A stretch of 64,000 nt of DNA from Sulfuriferula thiophila (GTDB lineage Bacteria > Pseudomonadota > Gammaproteobacteria > Burkholderiales > Sulfuriferulaceae). The stretch is from NCBI RefSeq assembly GCF_003864975.1, contig NZ_BHGL01000007.1:382359-446358 (forward strand), given 5' to 3'. The position numbers and the translations under genes were made by a program. This document shows positions 1 through 7,838 of the stretch, in pieces (the first letter of the stretch is position 1; each line of letters opens with the position of its first letter). Below the pieces are notes generated by a model. The model was not told where the DNA came from. It made no database searches and saw nothing but the letters and a program-made list of their open reading frames with translations.

Positions 1-163
1 CATCGCTAATGCGCTTTCACGGGACGCAATGACCAATTGGGAGGGTAGAGGGAGATTTGGACTATTTTGCAAAATATAACCTGTCGGTAGAATAAGTACT
101 TAGATCGTATTTTAACCTAAAATACGCATTTCACCGCTAAGCATTCAACGCTCTGGAGTAATG

Positions 164-649
164 ATGAAATATATTCGATCAGGTTTATTTGCGCTGTGCG
201 TCTGGATGCTGTCCGGCATGGCGCTGGCGAACCCGAATAACATTGTCATGGCCAGGAACCTGCATAACGACGCTCAACTCGCAGAGCGAGCCAGCATACC
301 GGTATTAATCATTTTCACCAGCCCCGGCTGCGCCTATTGCGAACGCGTCATGCATAACTACCTCATCCCCATGCAACGCAATCGCGACTACGCCCGCAAA
401 GTCCTGATCCGCCGTGTCGATATCAGCAGCGATAGCGCACTGACCGACTTTAACGGCAAAGTCACCACCGGCCAGCACTATGCCACAGCATTAAAAGTCA
501 GACTAACCCCGACCATTATCGTCTTTACCCCGAATGGCGTGCCTGCAGCAGACCCGCTGGTCGGCCTTGGCCCGGAAGACTACTATGGCGGCTATCTGGA
601 TGCCGCGATTGATGCAGGCCTGGCGAAGATGCACCCTGCCGCGCATTGA
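164..649 (+). CDS. Exported thioredoxin-fold protein with a CxxC site
   Basis: This small protein (about 161 residues) has an N-terminal signal peptide (hydrophobic residues about 7-22, ending AlaLeuAla) and a thioredoxin-like domain. The redox motif GCAYC puts the two cysteines at about residues 56 and 59, and a TPT segment further on supplies the expected cis-proline. It is probably a periplasmic thiol-disulfide protein of the SoxW/DsbD-gamma/thioredoxin-like kind. GGAG stands at 155-158, so the second ATG (164) is better spaced than the one at 161. The gene stands alone and is followed by a long perfect hairpin. The fold is fairly sure; the substrate is unknown. Confidence 0.75.
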   Translation: MKYIRSGLFALCVWMLSGMALANPNNIVMARNLHNDAQLAERASIPVLIIFTSPGCAYCERVMHNYLIPMQRNRDYARKVLIRRVDISSDSALTDFNGKVTTGQHYATALKVRLTPTIIVFTPNGVPAADPLVGLGPEDYYGGYLDAAIDAGLAKMHPAAH

Positions 650-668
650 CGGCTTCAGCATAACGCAA

Positions 669-714
669 ATATTAGAAAGCGCCTTGATTGCAAAATCAAG
701 GCGCTTTCTAATAT
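669..714. terminator. Perfect 21-bp hairpin with a GCAA tetraloop downstream of the thioredoxin-fold gene
   Basis: Positions 669-689 and 694-714 are exact reverse complements closing a GCAA loop, a GNRA tetraloop. There is no U-run after either arm, so it is an atypical intrinsic terminator. It could instead stabilise the 3' end or be a short repetitive extragenic palindrome. Confidence 0.55.
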
Positions 715-1148
715 CAACGGCTTTCAACATGCCGCCATTTGGTAAACAAACATCTAACGCCATACCCGACTTACAGCCCATTCCGATTCGGTAACGAATG
801 TGTAACAAATGCTTACACATTGACACCACGCATACCCACTTACTGCATGTATATTTGAATCATGCCTTATCCAGTCAAAATCTGATCTGGCATGCATCAA
901 CCAGCAAACCTCAGGTCAGATTTAGTATTTGATATAGCACAATGTGTGCTGGCGTACGGACGAGACACGAGCGACAGACGACTATGCATCTTCTTGAGAT
1001 CATAAGTATTTGCAGATTCACTTCATCGGTCAACATCCGAACTAACCACATACTGTTTGTCTGAAAAGTATCTTAAGTTGCACAAGCTGCCAAACGTCTT
1101 TGACGCATGGGTTTTGAAATAACAATTGATTAATATGATAGGGCTATT
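715..1148. other. Long intergenic stretch without a convincing gene
   Basis: No open frame here has a plausible ribosome-binding site or protein-like composition. The one clear structure is an imperfect inverted repeat, AAATCTGATCTG (878-889) against CAGGTCAGATTT (912-923), with one mismatch that would be a G-U pair in RNA. The last 100 bases probably hold the promoter of the next gene, which has AGGG a few bases before its ATG at 1149. Confidence 0.4.
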
Positions 1149-1586
1149 ATGAACAAGATTAAAATTACTGTTGCAGTTACTACGATTTTTCTAGGTTTTT
1201 CCGGATTAAGCCATGGCGCTGACACAACCACGGAAAAAACGCCACTTAGCCAATCCACCATTAGCGTAGATAAAAACCTGATTCGCGATTCCGACAGCAA
1301 GGGATTGACTAACGCCAGTACTCGCCTTGAAACGAATCAGGATCGTATAGAAGCGCAGCAAACAGTACGCTCAGCAAAGCGTTTAGACAAAGCAAAACGC
1401 ACGGACAAAACTGCTTACAAAGCTGAATTAAAAGCGGAAAAAGCTGCGCGTGCAGACAAAGTTGTTCACATTGATAAAGCTGTTCGTGTTGAGAAAGCAG
1501 AGCGTATCGAAAAAACTGAACGTCCAGACAAAGTTGAACGCCCGGAAAAAATCGAGCGTCCAGAAAGATCCGCTCCTGGTCGTTAA
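1149..1586 (+). CDS. Secreted Lys/Arg/Glu-rich repeat protein, function unknown
   Basis: The 145-residue product starts with a typical signal peptide (cleavage likely after SHGA, about residue 24). From about residue 70 to the end it is almost wholly charged, built of degenerate 5-6 residue units of the type DKAxR, EKAER, DKVER and PEKIERPE. The composition predicts a soluble alpha-helical or disordered, highly charged periplasmic or exported protein. I do not recognise a family. It stands between two hairpins in an exported-protein neighbourhood, with an outer-membrane barrel gene next to it. The repeats may contract and expand between strains. Confidence 0.6.
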   Translation: MNKIKITVAVTTIFLGFSGLSHGADTTTEKTPLSQSTISVDKNLIRDSDSKGLTNASTRLETNQDRIEAQQTVRSAKRLDKAKRTDKTAYKAELKAEKAARADKVVHIDKAVRVEKAERIEKTERPDKVERPEKIERPERSAPGR

Positions 1587-1598
1587 TTAAGTCCATCT

Positions 1599-1625
1599 GC
1601 AAAGTGCCCATCCGAGGCACTTTGC
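1599..1625. terminator. Hairpin after the charged repeat gene
   Basis: GCAAAGTGCC (1599-1608) and GGCACTTTGC (1616-1625) are perfect complements around a 7-base loop, 12 bases after the stop codon. There is no clear T-run, so it may be a weak or factor-assisted terminator. Confidence 0.5.
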
Positions 1626-1740
1626 AAGCTGCCATGAAGGCGACGATCTTGTACTTAAATGAACGTAACCTGAGCCAATTAGGCCGCTATGCAATTATTT
1701 TAGCAAATGCCGAAAAATATCTAAACGAGAGACTCTCACC

Positions 1741-2523
1741 ATGCAAAAAAAAGTACAGAACATAGCTATTATCTCAATAGGTTTAATCAGCCTATGCGCA
1801 CAGACAGTGTGGGCCGATGAACCAGGAAAATTCAGCGTAGCCACAGGGTTTGACTATAGCTCCGGAAAATACGGTACCAGCAGCAATACAGACATTTTAT
1901 CTATACCGGTGATTGCCAAATATGAAGCTGATCGCTGGTCGCTCAAACTAACCGTTCCGTATGTGAGCGTCACGGGCGATGGCAGCGTGGTACCTGGTAT
2001 TGGCAAAGCAAAAAACAGCACTTCCACCCAACGCACCACCGAATCCGGTCTTGGCGATATTGTGGCTGGCGCTACCTACAATCTTTATCAAAATAGTGCT
2101 GATGCGCTAGTGGTCGATTTTACCGGCAAGGTAAAATTTGGCACCGCAGATAAAAATAAAGGATTAGGCACCGGTGAGAACGATTATTCTGGCGAATTTA
2201 ATGTCTACAAAGACATTGGCAAAATTACCGCCTTGGGAACAGTGGGTTACAAAGTTTACGGTGACACGAGTACGACACCACTAAACAATGTCTTTTTTGG
2301 CTCGGTCGGCGGTGTTTACAAACTGACATCGAACACGAGTGCCGGGGTAATTTACGATTTCCGACCTAAAATTTCGGATAGCGGCTCAAACCTGAGTGAA
2401 ATGACTGCGTTTGTAAATCACAAAATTAGTCAGACTTTGAAAGCTCAAGGCTATCTGGTCAAAGGCTTTGCCAATGGAAGTCCCGACTACGGCATTGGCG
2501 GACTGGTAAGTTACGCATTCTAA
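1741..2523 (+). CDS. Outer-membrane beta-barrel protein
   Basis: The 260-residue product has a signal peptide (cleavage after VWA, about residue 25). The mature part alternates hydrophobic and polar residues in strand-sized blocks, is rich in Gly, Ser, Thr and Tyr, and ends in phenylalanine, the usual BAM recognition residue. It resembles the transporter/porin-like barrels seen next to aromatic-degradation genes, but no family is certain. It has its own leader (1626-1740) and is followed by a hairpin, so it is probably monocistronic. The barrel assignment is strong; the transported substrate is unknown. Confidence 0.7.
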   Translation: MQKKVQNIAIISIGLISLCAQTVWADEPGKFSVATGFDYSSGKYGTSSNTDILSIPVIAKYEADRWSLKLTVPYVSVTGDGSVVPGIGKAKNSTSTQRTTESGLGDIVAGATYNLYQNSADALVVDFTGKVKFGTADKNKGLGTGENDYSGEFNVYKDIGKITALGTVGYKVYGDTSTTPLNNVFFGSVGGVYKLTSNTSAGVIYDFRPKISDSGSNLSEMTAFVNHKISQTLKAQGYLVKGFANGSPDYGIGGLVSYAF

Positions 2524-2538
2524 TAAACAGTGGTCAGT

Positions 2539-2576
2539 CTAAACGGGCATGGCTTGTTCACAAGCCCCCCGTTTAG
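2539..2576. terminator. Nested hairpin after the beta-barrel gene
   Basis: CTAAACGGG (2539-2547) pairs with CCCGTTTAG (2568-2576), and inside it GGCTTG (2551-2556) pairs with CAAGCC (2561-2566). It lies between the convergent barrel and rubredoxin genes and could stop transcription from either side. Confidence 0.6.
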
Positions 2577-2636
2577 TTAGCCTCCTTGGCAGTACATAGG
2601 CTTCACCCACTAAGAGCCGCAAGCAACCAAAAGTGA

Positions 2637-2825
2637 TCACTCCGCTAGCAGCTCAAAGTCACTTTTGGTGACGCCGCAATCGGTACATACCCAGCTATCG
2701 GGGATGTCTTCAAAACGCGTTCCCGGCGCGATGCCTTCATCGGGGATGCCGAGCGCTTCGTCATAAACAAAATCGCAGATCATGCAGATCCATTTCTGCA
2801 TTACAACTTCGGTACAGGTATTCAT
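2637..2825 (-). CDS. Rubredoxin
   Basis: This is a small iron protein (62 residues) with the two knuckles CMIC (Cys14, Cys17) and CTDCG (Cys47, Cys50) that hold one Fe(Cys)4 centre. The core has the usual rubredoxin spacing and the GIPDEGIAPGT and FEDIP segments. AGGAGG stands just before the ATG at 2825, which overlaps the stop of the DUF302 gene (ATGA), so this start and translational coupling are favoured. Most rubredoxins start at the internal MQKW (2801), which would give 54 residues. As last gene of the sigma-54 operon it probably passes electrons to a partner enzyme, perhaps the flavoprotein upstream. Confidence 0.93.
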   Translation of the reverse strand: MNTCTEVVMQKWICMICDFVYDEALGIPDEGIAPGTRFEDIPDSWVCTDCGVTKSDFELLAE

Positions 2826-3214
2826 GATGCCTCCTGGTACGGCGTGAGCGACGCAAAAATGTTATCGAAAACGGCTGCCAGCTCGGTTGCCAGCTTATCC
2901 AGCTCGGCGTTGCCATAGGGTGCAAACACCTCGACCGGGCTGCGCATGGCGACATAAGTCTTGCCTTCGGCTTCGTACACGTGGATGCGCAGCGGGATGT
3001 CGATCCCGGCACGCTTGTCGGCCTGCCACACACGAATCGCGAAATCGGGGCGGAATACTTCCAGGATCTGGTCGGCGGGGACTGTCAGCCCGCGCCTGGC
3101 GGCATTGGCCTGACCGTTGATATGCGCGACCAGCCCCATCGGTACGGCCTGTATAGCCTCGCTGAGTTTGGCGACTGTGTTGTCCACATCCAGATTAACA
3201 GTAAACGTGAGCAT
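2822..3214 (-). CDS. DUF302 family protein
   Basis: The product (about 130 residues) matches the DUF302 family: an N-terminal strand, a central DFAIRVWQ core with PLRIHVYE, and a helical C-terminus. The family has no agreed biochemical role; members often sit with sulfur and electron-transfer genes. An ATG further upstream (3238) overlaps the flavoprotein gene, but GGAAGG stands properly before the ATG at 3214, so I prefer that. It is the third gene of the OsmC/flavoprotein/DUF302/rubredoxin operon. Confidence 0.75.
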   Translation of the reverse strand: MLTFTVNLDVDNTVAKLSEAIQAVPMGLVAHINGQANAARRGLTVPADQILEVFRPDFAIRVWQADKRAGIDIPLRIHVYEAEGKTYVAMRSPVEVFAPYGNAELDKLATELAAVFDNIFASLTPYQEAS

Positions 3215-3230
3215 TACTTTCCCTTCCTGT

Positions 3231-4382
3231 TCAGGCACTGCATGCGCAAGTGCCGGTGTCGATATCGTGCAATTCCTTGCGCAGGTGTTTGATCGCCGGC
3301 GTCACAATCGCAATGAAATAAGCTTCGCGTACCCGGCGCTGGGCGGCATTGCCGACCAGATACCCTTTGGCACCCAGATGCAACATCGCAGAATTAGCTG
3401 CCTTCAAAGACAGTTCGCTGCCAGCCAGGCGTATGGCGAGCGTTTCGCGTTCGTGATTGGCTGCGGGCATGGTATCGATTTTGTCTGCCAGACGGTAACA
3501 CGCTGCCCGCGCTGCCAACAATGCGGATTCAACACTCTCGGCCTGATCATCAAGAAACCGGTTAACGTGGCCGTGAGTTTTATTGGAGCGCTTCATCATG
3601 CTCACGCACGCATCGACCAGACCCAGCCCCATGCCCATCTGCATCAGGATAAACGCCGCTTTGGTGCGTGAGCGGAACTGCACAAACTCACTAGGGTGCG
3701 ACACCACCATTTCATTAGCAACAAACACATCCTTGAAATGACAGGCGAAAGTATTGGTGCCTTCCATCGCAATAAAGTGCGCGTTCTGGTTGAGCGTTAA
3801 TCCGGGATGGTTACCCTTGACCAAAGCAATCATCAAGCCGGATTCATTGGCGACGTCAATGCCGACATGAAAATAGTGATCGATGCCGATATTGGATACC
3901 CAGGGCAGGGTGCCATTCACCAGATAGCCGCCTTCAACCCGCTTGGCCGTTAGCCGGTTGTCTTCGATGGCAACACAGGACTTCATCGCATTGGATTGCC
4001 CGGTACCGCCAAGCGCGGTGCCTTTGGCAATTAGCGGCAACACGTCGCGGCGGATGGCGAGATTGCTGCTGTTCTGCAGATACCAGGCGCAGGCTTGTTG
4101 CGCCCACACCAGAAAGCCGGTGGAGACACATTCTCGCGACACATCCTCGATCACCCGGATCGCATTCTTGAGGCCATAACCGGTACCGCCGGATTGCGGC
4201 GCAACCATCGCGCCAAAACCCCCGATCGCGCCCAGCCGGTGCAGGAATTCGCCGGGGTATTCGCCCTTGAGATCGATGTTCACCACATGCGGGCACAAAT
4301 GGGTACGGATCAGCTCGCTGATACCGGGTAGCGATTCTGTGCTGTCTGTTTGCGGCTCTGACGTTAATATTTCGACTTGCAT
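3231..4382 (-). CDS. Acyl-CoA dehydrogenase-fold flavoprotein (SfnB/DszC-like)
   Basis: The product (about 383 residues) shows the acyl-CoA dehydrogenase fold: an N-terminal helical domain with GGTGYG, a middle beta domain with GGTGQSNAMK and GGYLVNGTLPWVSN, and a C-terminal four-helix domain. Length and motifs fit the monooxygenase-like branch (DszC, SfnB) used on organosulfur compounds at least as well as true acyl-CoA dehydrogenases. AAGGAG precedes the ATG at 4382. It follows the OsmC gene in a sigma-54-promoted operon that ends in rubredoxin, which suggests a reduced flavin or electron-transfer role. The substrate cannot be read from the sequence. Confidence 0.75.
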   Translation of the reverse strand: MQVEILTSEPQTDSTESLPGISELIRTHLCPHVVNIDLKGEYPGEFLHRLGAIGGFGAMVAPQSGGTGYGLKNAIRVIEDVSRECVSTGFLVWAQQACAWYLQNSSNLAIRRDVLPLIAKGTALGGTGQSNAMKSCVAIEDNRLTAKRVEGGYLVNGTLPWVSNIGIDHYFHVGIDVANESGLMIALVKGNHPGLTLNQNAHFIAMEGTNTFACHFKDVFVANEMVVSHPSEFVQFRSRTKAAFILMQMGMGLGLVDACVSMMKRSNKTHGHVNRFLDDQAESVESALLAARAACYRLADKIDTMPAANHERETLAIRLAGSELSLKAANSAMLHLGAKGYLVGNAAQRRVREAYFIAIVTPAIKHLRKELHDIDTGTCACSA

Positions 4383-4433
4383 AATTACTCCTTGTGCACT
4401 GCCAGGCTGCCGCAAGCGGACAGCCGTCCTCAA

Positions 4434-4976
4434 TCAAGCCAAAGCGACTGTGACACCGACCGGATTACGCATGGTATTGGCAACAGGCGACCAGTGGTTG
4501 GCATGCGCGACCAGATCTTCCAGCTCGCTGCGAGTGGCATCGCCTTCCAGATGAATCTTGACGCGGATATCGGTAAAGCCAAGCACTTTGCTGTCGGACA
4601 GATCGCCGACACCCCATACCGCGGTCACGTTGATGTCGCCTTCCAGTTCCAGCTCGATTTTGCTCAGAGTAATGCCGCGCGCTACGGCGTTGGCATGCAG
4701 GCCGACCGACAGACAGGAGCCGAGCGTTGCCAATACCGCTTCGGAAGGATTAGGCGCGGTGTCATCACCCAACAGATGTGGCGGCTCGTCGATAACGTGC
4801 GCTGGCAAATTGCGCACGTAGCTCAGATTACGGAATTTGCCTTCGCATACGGTTCTGGTTTTCAGGGTAACGACATTTTGCGGGTTGGCTTTGCCTTTTT
4901 CGGCGAGCGCTTCCAGCCCCACTTTATCGATCGGGGTTAATACGGTATTCATTTTCAGTACGGCGGCTTCCGGCAT
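4434..4976 (-). CDS. OsmC/Ohr family protein
   Basis: The product (about 180 residues) is an OsmC-like protein: a beta-rich N-terminus, then the central helix with the second reactive Cys in LGSCLSVG, and the GITLSKIELELEGD strand. The other Cys (RTVC) lies in the N-terminal half, so both thiols expected for thiol peroxidase or related chemistry are present. ATAAGGAGCTAATC precedes the ATG at 4976; the longer frame upstream has no ribosome site and would overlap the promoter. It is first gene of the sigma-54 operon, with a leader of about 50 bases. Confidence 0.85.
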   Translation of the reverse strand: MPEAAVLKMNTVLTPIDKVGLEALAEKGKANPQNVVTLKTRTVCEGKFRNLSYVRNLPAHVIDEPPHLLGDDTAPNPSEAVLATLGSCLSVGLHANAVARGITLSKIELELEGDINVTAVWGVGDLSDSKVLGFTDIRVKIHLEGDATRSELEDLVAHANHWSPVANTMRNPVGVTVALA

Positions 4977-5036
4977 GATTAGCTCCTTATGCGGTGACAA
5001 TAAATGTAAGTGACCAATTGGACACGTTGACACTAT

Positions 5037-5052
5037 TGCAAGCACCATGCCA
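5037..5052 (-). promoter_or_regulatory. Sigma-54 (-24/-12) promoter of the OsmC operon
   Basis: Read on the minus strand this is TGGCATGGTGCTTGCA, which matches the consensus TGGCACG-N4-TTGCW at all but one defined base (T for C), with the GG and GC doublets correctly spaced. The predicted start of transcription is near 5026, 50 bases before the OsmC ATG. Confidence 0.88.
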
Positions 5053-5136
5053 GGACCATAATAATTACATATCAATATGATTATTAATCATTTATTATAA
5101 AATTTGCAATTTTACTCATACCTGGCAAGCAAACAG

Positions 5137-5159
5137 ATTGTTAACAATTTGTATAACAA
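5137..5159. promoter_or_regulatory. Palindromic candidate enhancer site for the OsmC operon
   Basis: A perfect 12-bp palindrome, ATTGTTAACAAT (5137-5148), is followed at once by TTGT-ATA-ACAA (5149-5159). Its centre is about 117 bp upstream of the predicted start site, the usual distance for a sigma-54 activator. A related palindrome lies at about the same distance from the divergent cyn-side promoter. Confidence 0.55.
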
Positions 5160-5173
5160 GCCATGACTTGCAC

Positions 5174-6760
5174 TCAAGTTATCCCTAACCGCTGGATACG
5201 ATAATTCAGTTGGCGCAGAGTCATACCCAACTGCTGGGCTGCGCGTGATTTATTGCCGCTGCACATTGCCAGAGCCTGAATAATACCGGCGCGGTCGCTG
5301 CTTTGCACTGGCTGATAAGCCCGCAAACCGCCTGGCAAGGCGTCTTCCATTTCAGTAGCCGGATACCCGGCTGAATCATTCACTGTTTCACTGGCAATCA
5401 CCGCTGCGGCTTCAGCTGCGCTGATTAGCCTGTTCTCCGACAGCAAAGCCAGACGCTCCAGCACATTACGCAACTGTCGCACATTGCCCGGCCAGCTGTA
5501 GGCGGCCAGCTGTTCCAGCGCATCGGGCGCAATATTGACGTTGCGCTGATAACTCTGATTGATCTGGTTCAGGTAATAGCGCACCAGATGGCGCACATCC
5601 TCGGGCCGTTCCTGTAAGGTAGGCAGCCGCACCGGTATCACGTTGATGCGGTAGAACAGATCGAGACGGAATTTGCCGCGACTGACCAGCTGCTGCAAAT
5701 CCTGATTGGTGGCAGTGACGATACGCACATTGATCGCGCTCTCGCGGCGCGCACCGACGCGCTGTATGGTATTTTCCTGCAATACCCGCAACAATTTGAC
5801 CTGCATCGCCAGCGGCATGTCGCCGATTTCATCCAGGAACAGGGTGCCGTTATTCGCCTGCTCGAAATAACCGGGGCGGCTGGTGGTTGCGCCGGTAAAA
5901 GCGCCTTTTTCATAACCAAACAACTCGGATTCGAACAGGTTTTCCGGAATTGCACCGCAGTTGACCTTGATAAAAGGAAAGTCGCGCCGCGCACTGGAAA
6001 GATGCAAGGCGCGTGCAAACAGCTCCTTTCCGGTGCCGGATTCGCCTAACAACAGCACCGTGGCATCGGTTTGCGCTACCTGCTCGATTTGTTTGAGCGC
6101 GCGCCGCAATGGCATCGATTCGCCAACGATACCGAAAGAACCCAGGCTCGATGGATTCTTGTTCAGAGCCCACTTCAGCTCCCTGTTTTCCGATTCCAGC
6201 CGTGCGGTACGCTCCTGTATATAACGGTTGAGCATAATCACCTGAGCAATCAGAGTGGCGGCAATTTTGAGCATCTGCAGATCCCGCGCCAAAGGCCGTG
6301 GCCGGTCGCGCAGGCGATGGACGCCAAGCACCCCCAGCACCTTGCCGCCCTGCTCGATGGGCAGCGCAATATACGATACAGTTTCATGCGGCAGCTGCTC
6401 CCGGGCTACGGTGCGGAATAGAAAAACCGGCTCGCTGTCGATGTCCTGAATGATCATCATTTGCCCGCTTTGCATCACTCTGCCAGTAATGCCTTCCCCT
6501 GGCAAAAATTGACCCCGCTTGATTTCCGTCTGCGACAAGCCGTAAGCATGAGCAATACGCAACACGCCACTTTCCGGATCCGGCAACACCACACGCCCGC
6601 GATTAAGCCCGAGCAATTCAGACAGCAAATGCAGAATCTCGCGGATGACATAGTGCTGATCCGGACTCTTGCCCATCAGCGCAGAAGCTTCACGAATTAC
6701 CAGCAACTCTTCATCCACCAGCGTTTCAGGCTCGGTACGGTTAATAACGGCATCCAACAT
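5174..6760 (-). CDS. Sigma-54-dependent transcriptional activator (GAF-AAA+-Fis, NifA-like)
   Basis: This is a bacterial enhancer-binding protein of about 528 residues. An N-terminal GAF sensor domain spans about 20-180. The AAA+ domain has Walker A GESGTGKE (239-246), the sigma-54-contact loop GAFTGA (286-291), and FLDEIGDM as Walker B. The C-terminal Fis-type helix-turn-helix (about 490-528) contains [19 protein letters not shown], very like NifA. AGGGGA precedes the ATG at 6760; an in-frame start at 6799 lacks a site. Operons with -24/-12 promoters lie on both sides, so it very probably controls them. No nif genes are in the window, so the nifA name is not justified. Confidence 0.93.
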   Translation of the reverse strand: MLDAVINRTEPETLVDEELLVIREASALMGKSPDQHYVIREILHLLSELLGLNRGRVVLPDPESGVLRIAHAYGLSQTEIKRGQFLPGEGITGRVMQSGQMMIIQDIDSEPVFLFRTVAREQLPHETVSYIALPIEQGGKVLGVLGVHRLRDRPRPLARDLQMLKIAATLIAQVIMLNRYIQERTARLESENRELKWALNKNPSSLGSFGIVGESMPLRRALKQIEQVAQTDATVLLLGESGTGKELFARALHLSSARRDFPFIKVNCGAIPENLFESELFGYEKGAFTGATTSRPGYFEQANNGTLFLDEIGDMPLAMQVKLLRVLQENTIQRVGARRESAINVRIVTATNQDLQQLVSRGKFRLDLFYRINVIPVRLPTLQERPEDVRHLVRYYLNQINQSYQRNVNIAPDALEQLAAYSWPGNVRQLRNVLERLALLSENRLISAAEAAAVIASETVNDSAGYPATEMEDALPGGLRAYQPVQSSDRAGIIQALAMCSGNKSRAAQQLGMTLRQLNYRIQRLGIT

Positions 6761-6777
6761 TACATTCCCCTGAACAA

Positions 6778-6791
6778 ATTGTTTACACAAT
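6778..6791. promoter_or_regulatory. Palindromic candidate enhancer site for the rhodanese/cyn operon
   Basis: ATTGT-TTAC-ACAAT (6778-6791) is a perfect 5-4-5 inverted repeat centred about 115 bp upstream of the predicted start site of the plus-strand sigma-54 promoter. It resembles the palindrome at 5137-5148, though its spacer is two bases longer. Confidence 0.5.
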
Positions 6792-6819
6792 GTAAGCAAA
6801 AATCAGGCGAGCTGATAAC

Positions 6820-6835
6820 CGCAAAACACATTCCA
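6820..6835 (-). promoter_or_regulatory. Weaker candidate sigma-54 promoter of the regulator gene itself
   Basis: On the minus strand the sequence reads TGGAATGTGTTTTGCG. GG and GC are correctly spaced and 9 of 12 defined consensus positions agree. It would place the start near 6809, about 50 bases before the regulator ATG, and would imply autoregulation. It is clearly weaker than the other two sites. Confidence 0.35.
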
Positions 6836-6872
6836 GCCTCGCAATTGGTATGGAATCAGCTAGTTGTAAGCT

Positions 6873-6888
6873 TGGCACGATTGCTGCT
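6873..6888 (+). promoter_or_regulatory. Sigma-54 (-24/-12) promoter of the rhodanese/cyn operon
   Basis: TGGCACGATTGCTGCT matches TGGCACG-N4-TTGCW at every defined base except one (C for the first T of TTGC). The predicted start is near 6899, 25 bases before the rhodanese GTG. Confidence 0.9.
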
Positions 6889-6923
6889 AATTGAACAATA
6901 CCAACTTGACCAAAGGAAAAATT

Positions 6924-7781
6924 GTGAACAGCCATGTACTGATAGAGCCCGCACAACTGCAACACGATATGGCCACCGAACCTGTCGTGGTCATTGATAC
7001 CCGCGACCCTGCCGTATATGCCCAGGGGCATATACCCGGTGCAATTAATCTGCGCGAGATATTTACCTACCTCTCCACCAGCGATCATGAAGGCCTGGAA
7101 ACCATGCAGCACAAATTCGCCGAGGCGTTTGGTGCGGCAGGCTTATCCGGCAACGAGACGGCTGTTGTGTATGAAGACACCATGAATACCGGCTTCGGCC
7201 AATCCTGCCGCGGCTATTTCCTGCTCAAGTATCTGGGCTACCCTAAAGCCAAAGTGCTGCACGGCGGCTATCAGGCCTGGGTAGGCGCGGGACTGCCCAC
7301 CACAACCGAACCCACCATGCCCACGTCCGCCCAATTTCCGCTTGCCGACGAACCGGGCGCAGTCATGGTCGATAAAGACCAGATGCTGGCCGCAGTCAAC
7401 GACCCTGCCATCATTAAGCTGGATGTACGCGATGTGGATGAATGGATCGCAACCAGCTCTTCACCATACGGCCCGGATTTCTGCCCGCGCAAGGGGCGTA
7501 TCCCCGGCGCCAAATGGCTGGAATGGTACCGGCTGATGAAACCGGCGGCAGATGGCAGCGTATTCAAGGCGCGCGATGAAGTGCTTGCGGAATGTCAGAC
7601 TGTCGGCATCCAGCCGCATTCCAAAGTTTACATTTACTGCTTCAAGGGTGCGCGGGCGTCCAATACCTTCCTGGCATTAAAAGATGCAGGCATCCACGAC
7701 GTGAAAATCTACTTCGGCTCATGGAACGAGTGGTCACGCGACCCAGCCCTGCCCATCGAAGAAGGTTTTCCGCTGGGTTGA
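6924..7781 (+). CDS. Two-domain rhodanese (sulfurtransferase)
   Basis: The protein (about 285 residues) has two rhodanese domains. The N-terminal one (VVVIDTRDP, GHIPGAINL) is catalytically silent, and the C-terminal one carries the active loop YCFKGARAS with Cys at about residue 239. It would move sulfane sulfur from thiosulfate or a similar donor to cyanide or another thiophile. The CFKGAR loop differs from the TST (CRKGVTA) and MST (CGSGVTA) types, so the acceptor is open. AAAGGA stands before the GTG at 6924. It is first gene of a sigma-54 operon with the transporter and cyanase, which hints at cyanide, thiocyanate or cyanate metabolism. Confidence 0.88.
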   Translation: MNSHVLIEPAQLQHDMATEPVVVIDTRDPAVYAQGHIPGAINLREIFTYLSTSDHEGLETMQHKFAEAFGAAGLSGNETAVVYEDTMNTGFGQSCRGYFLLKYLGYPKAKVLHGGYQAWVGAGLPTTTEPTMPTSAQFPLADEPGAVMVDKDQMLAAVNDPAIIKLDVRDVDEWIATSSSPYGPDFCPRKGRIPGAKWLEWYRLMKPAADGSVFKARDEVLAECQTVGIQPHSKVYIYCFKGARASNTFLALKDAGIHDVKIYFGSWNEWSRDPALPIEEGFPLG

Positions 7782-7796
7782 CGCCGCTACCGGCGT
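7781..7796 (+). other. Intra-operon hairpin between rhodanese and the binding protein gene
   Basis: ACGCCG (7781-7786), CTAC loop, CGGCGT (7791-7796) begins at the last base of the rhodanese stop codon. Such hairpins often protect the downstream mRNA or partly stop transcription, and this one could set the level of the binding protein against the rhodanese. Confidence 0.45.
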
Positions 7797-7838
7797 TAAC
7801 CAGATATACACAACATTAATTAACTCAGGGAGTACACG

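Noticed and set aside
503-829. Minus-strand gene after the thioredoxin-fold gene
   Set aside because: It overlaps the end of the exported gene and the perfect hairpin, and lacks a ribosome-binding site.
5174-6760. Calling the activator NifA
   Set aside because: The helix-turn-helix is very NifA-like, but the window has no nitrogenase genes and the flanking promoters point to cyanate and redox genes.
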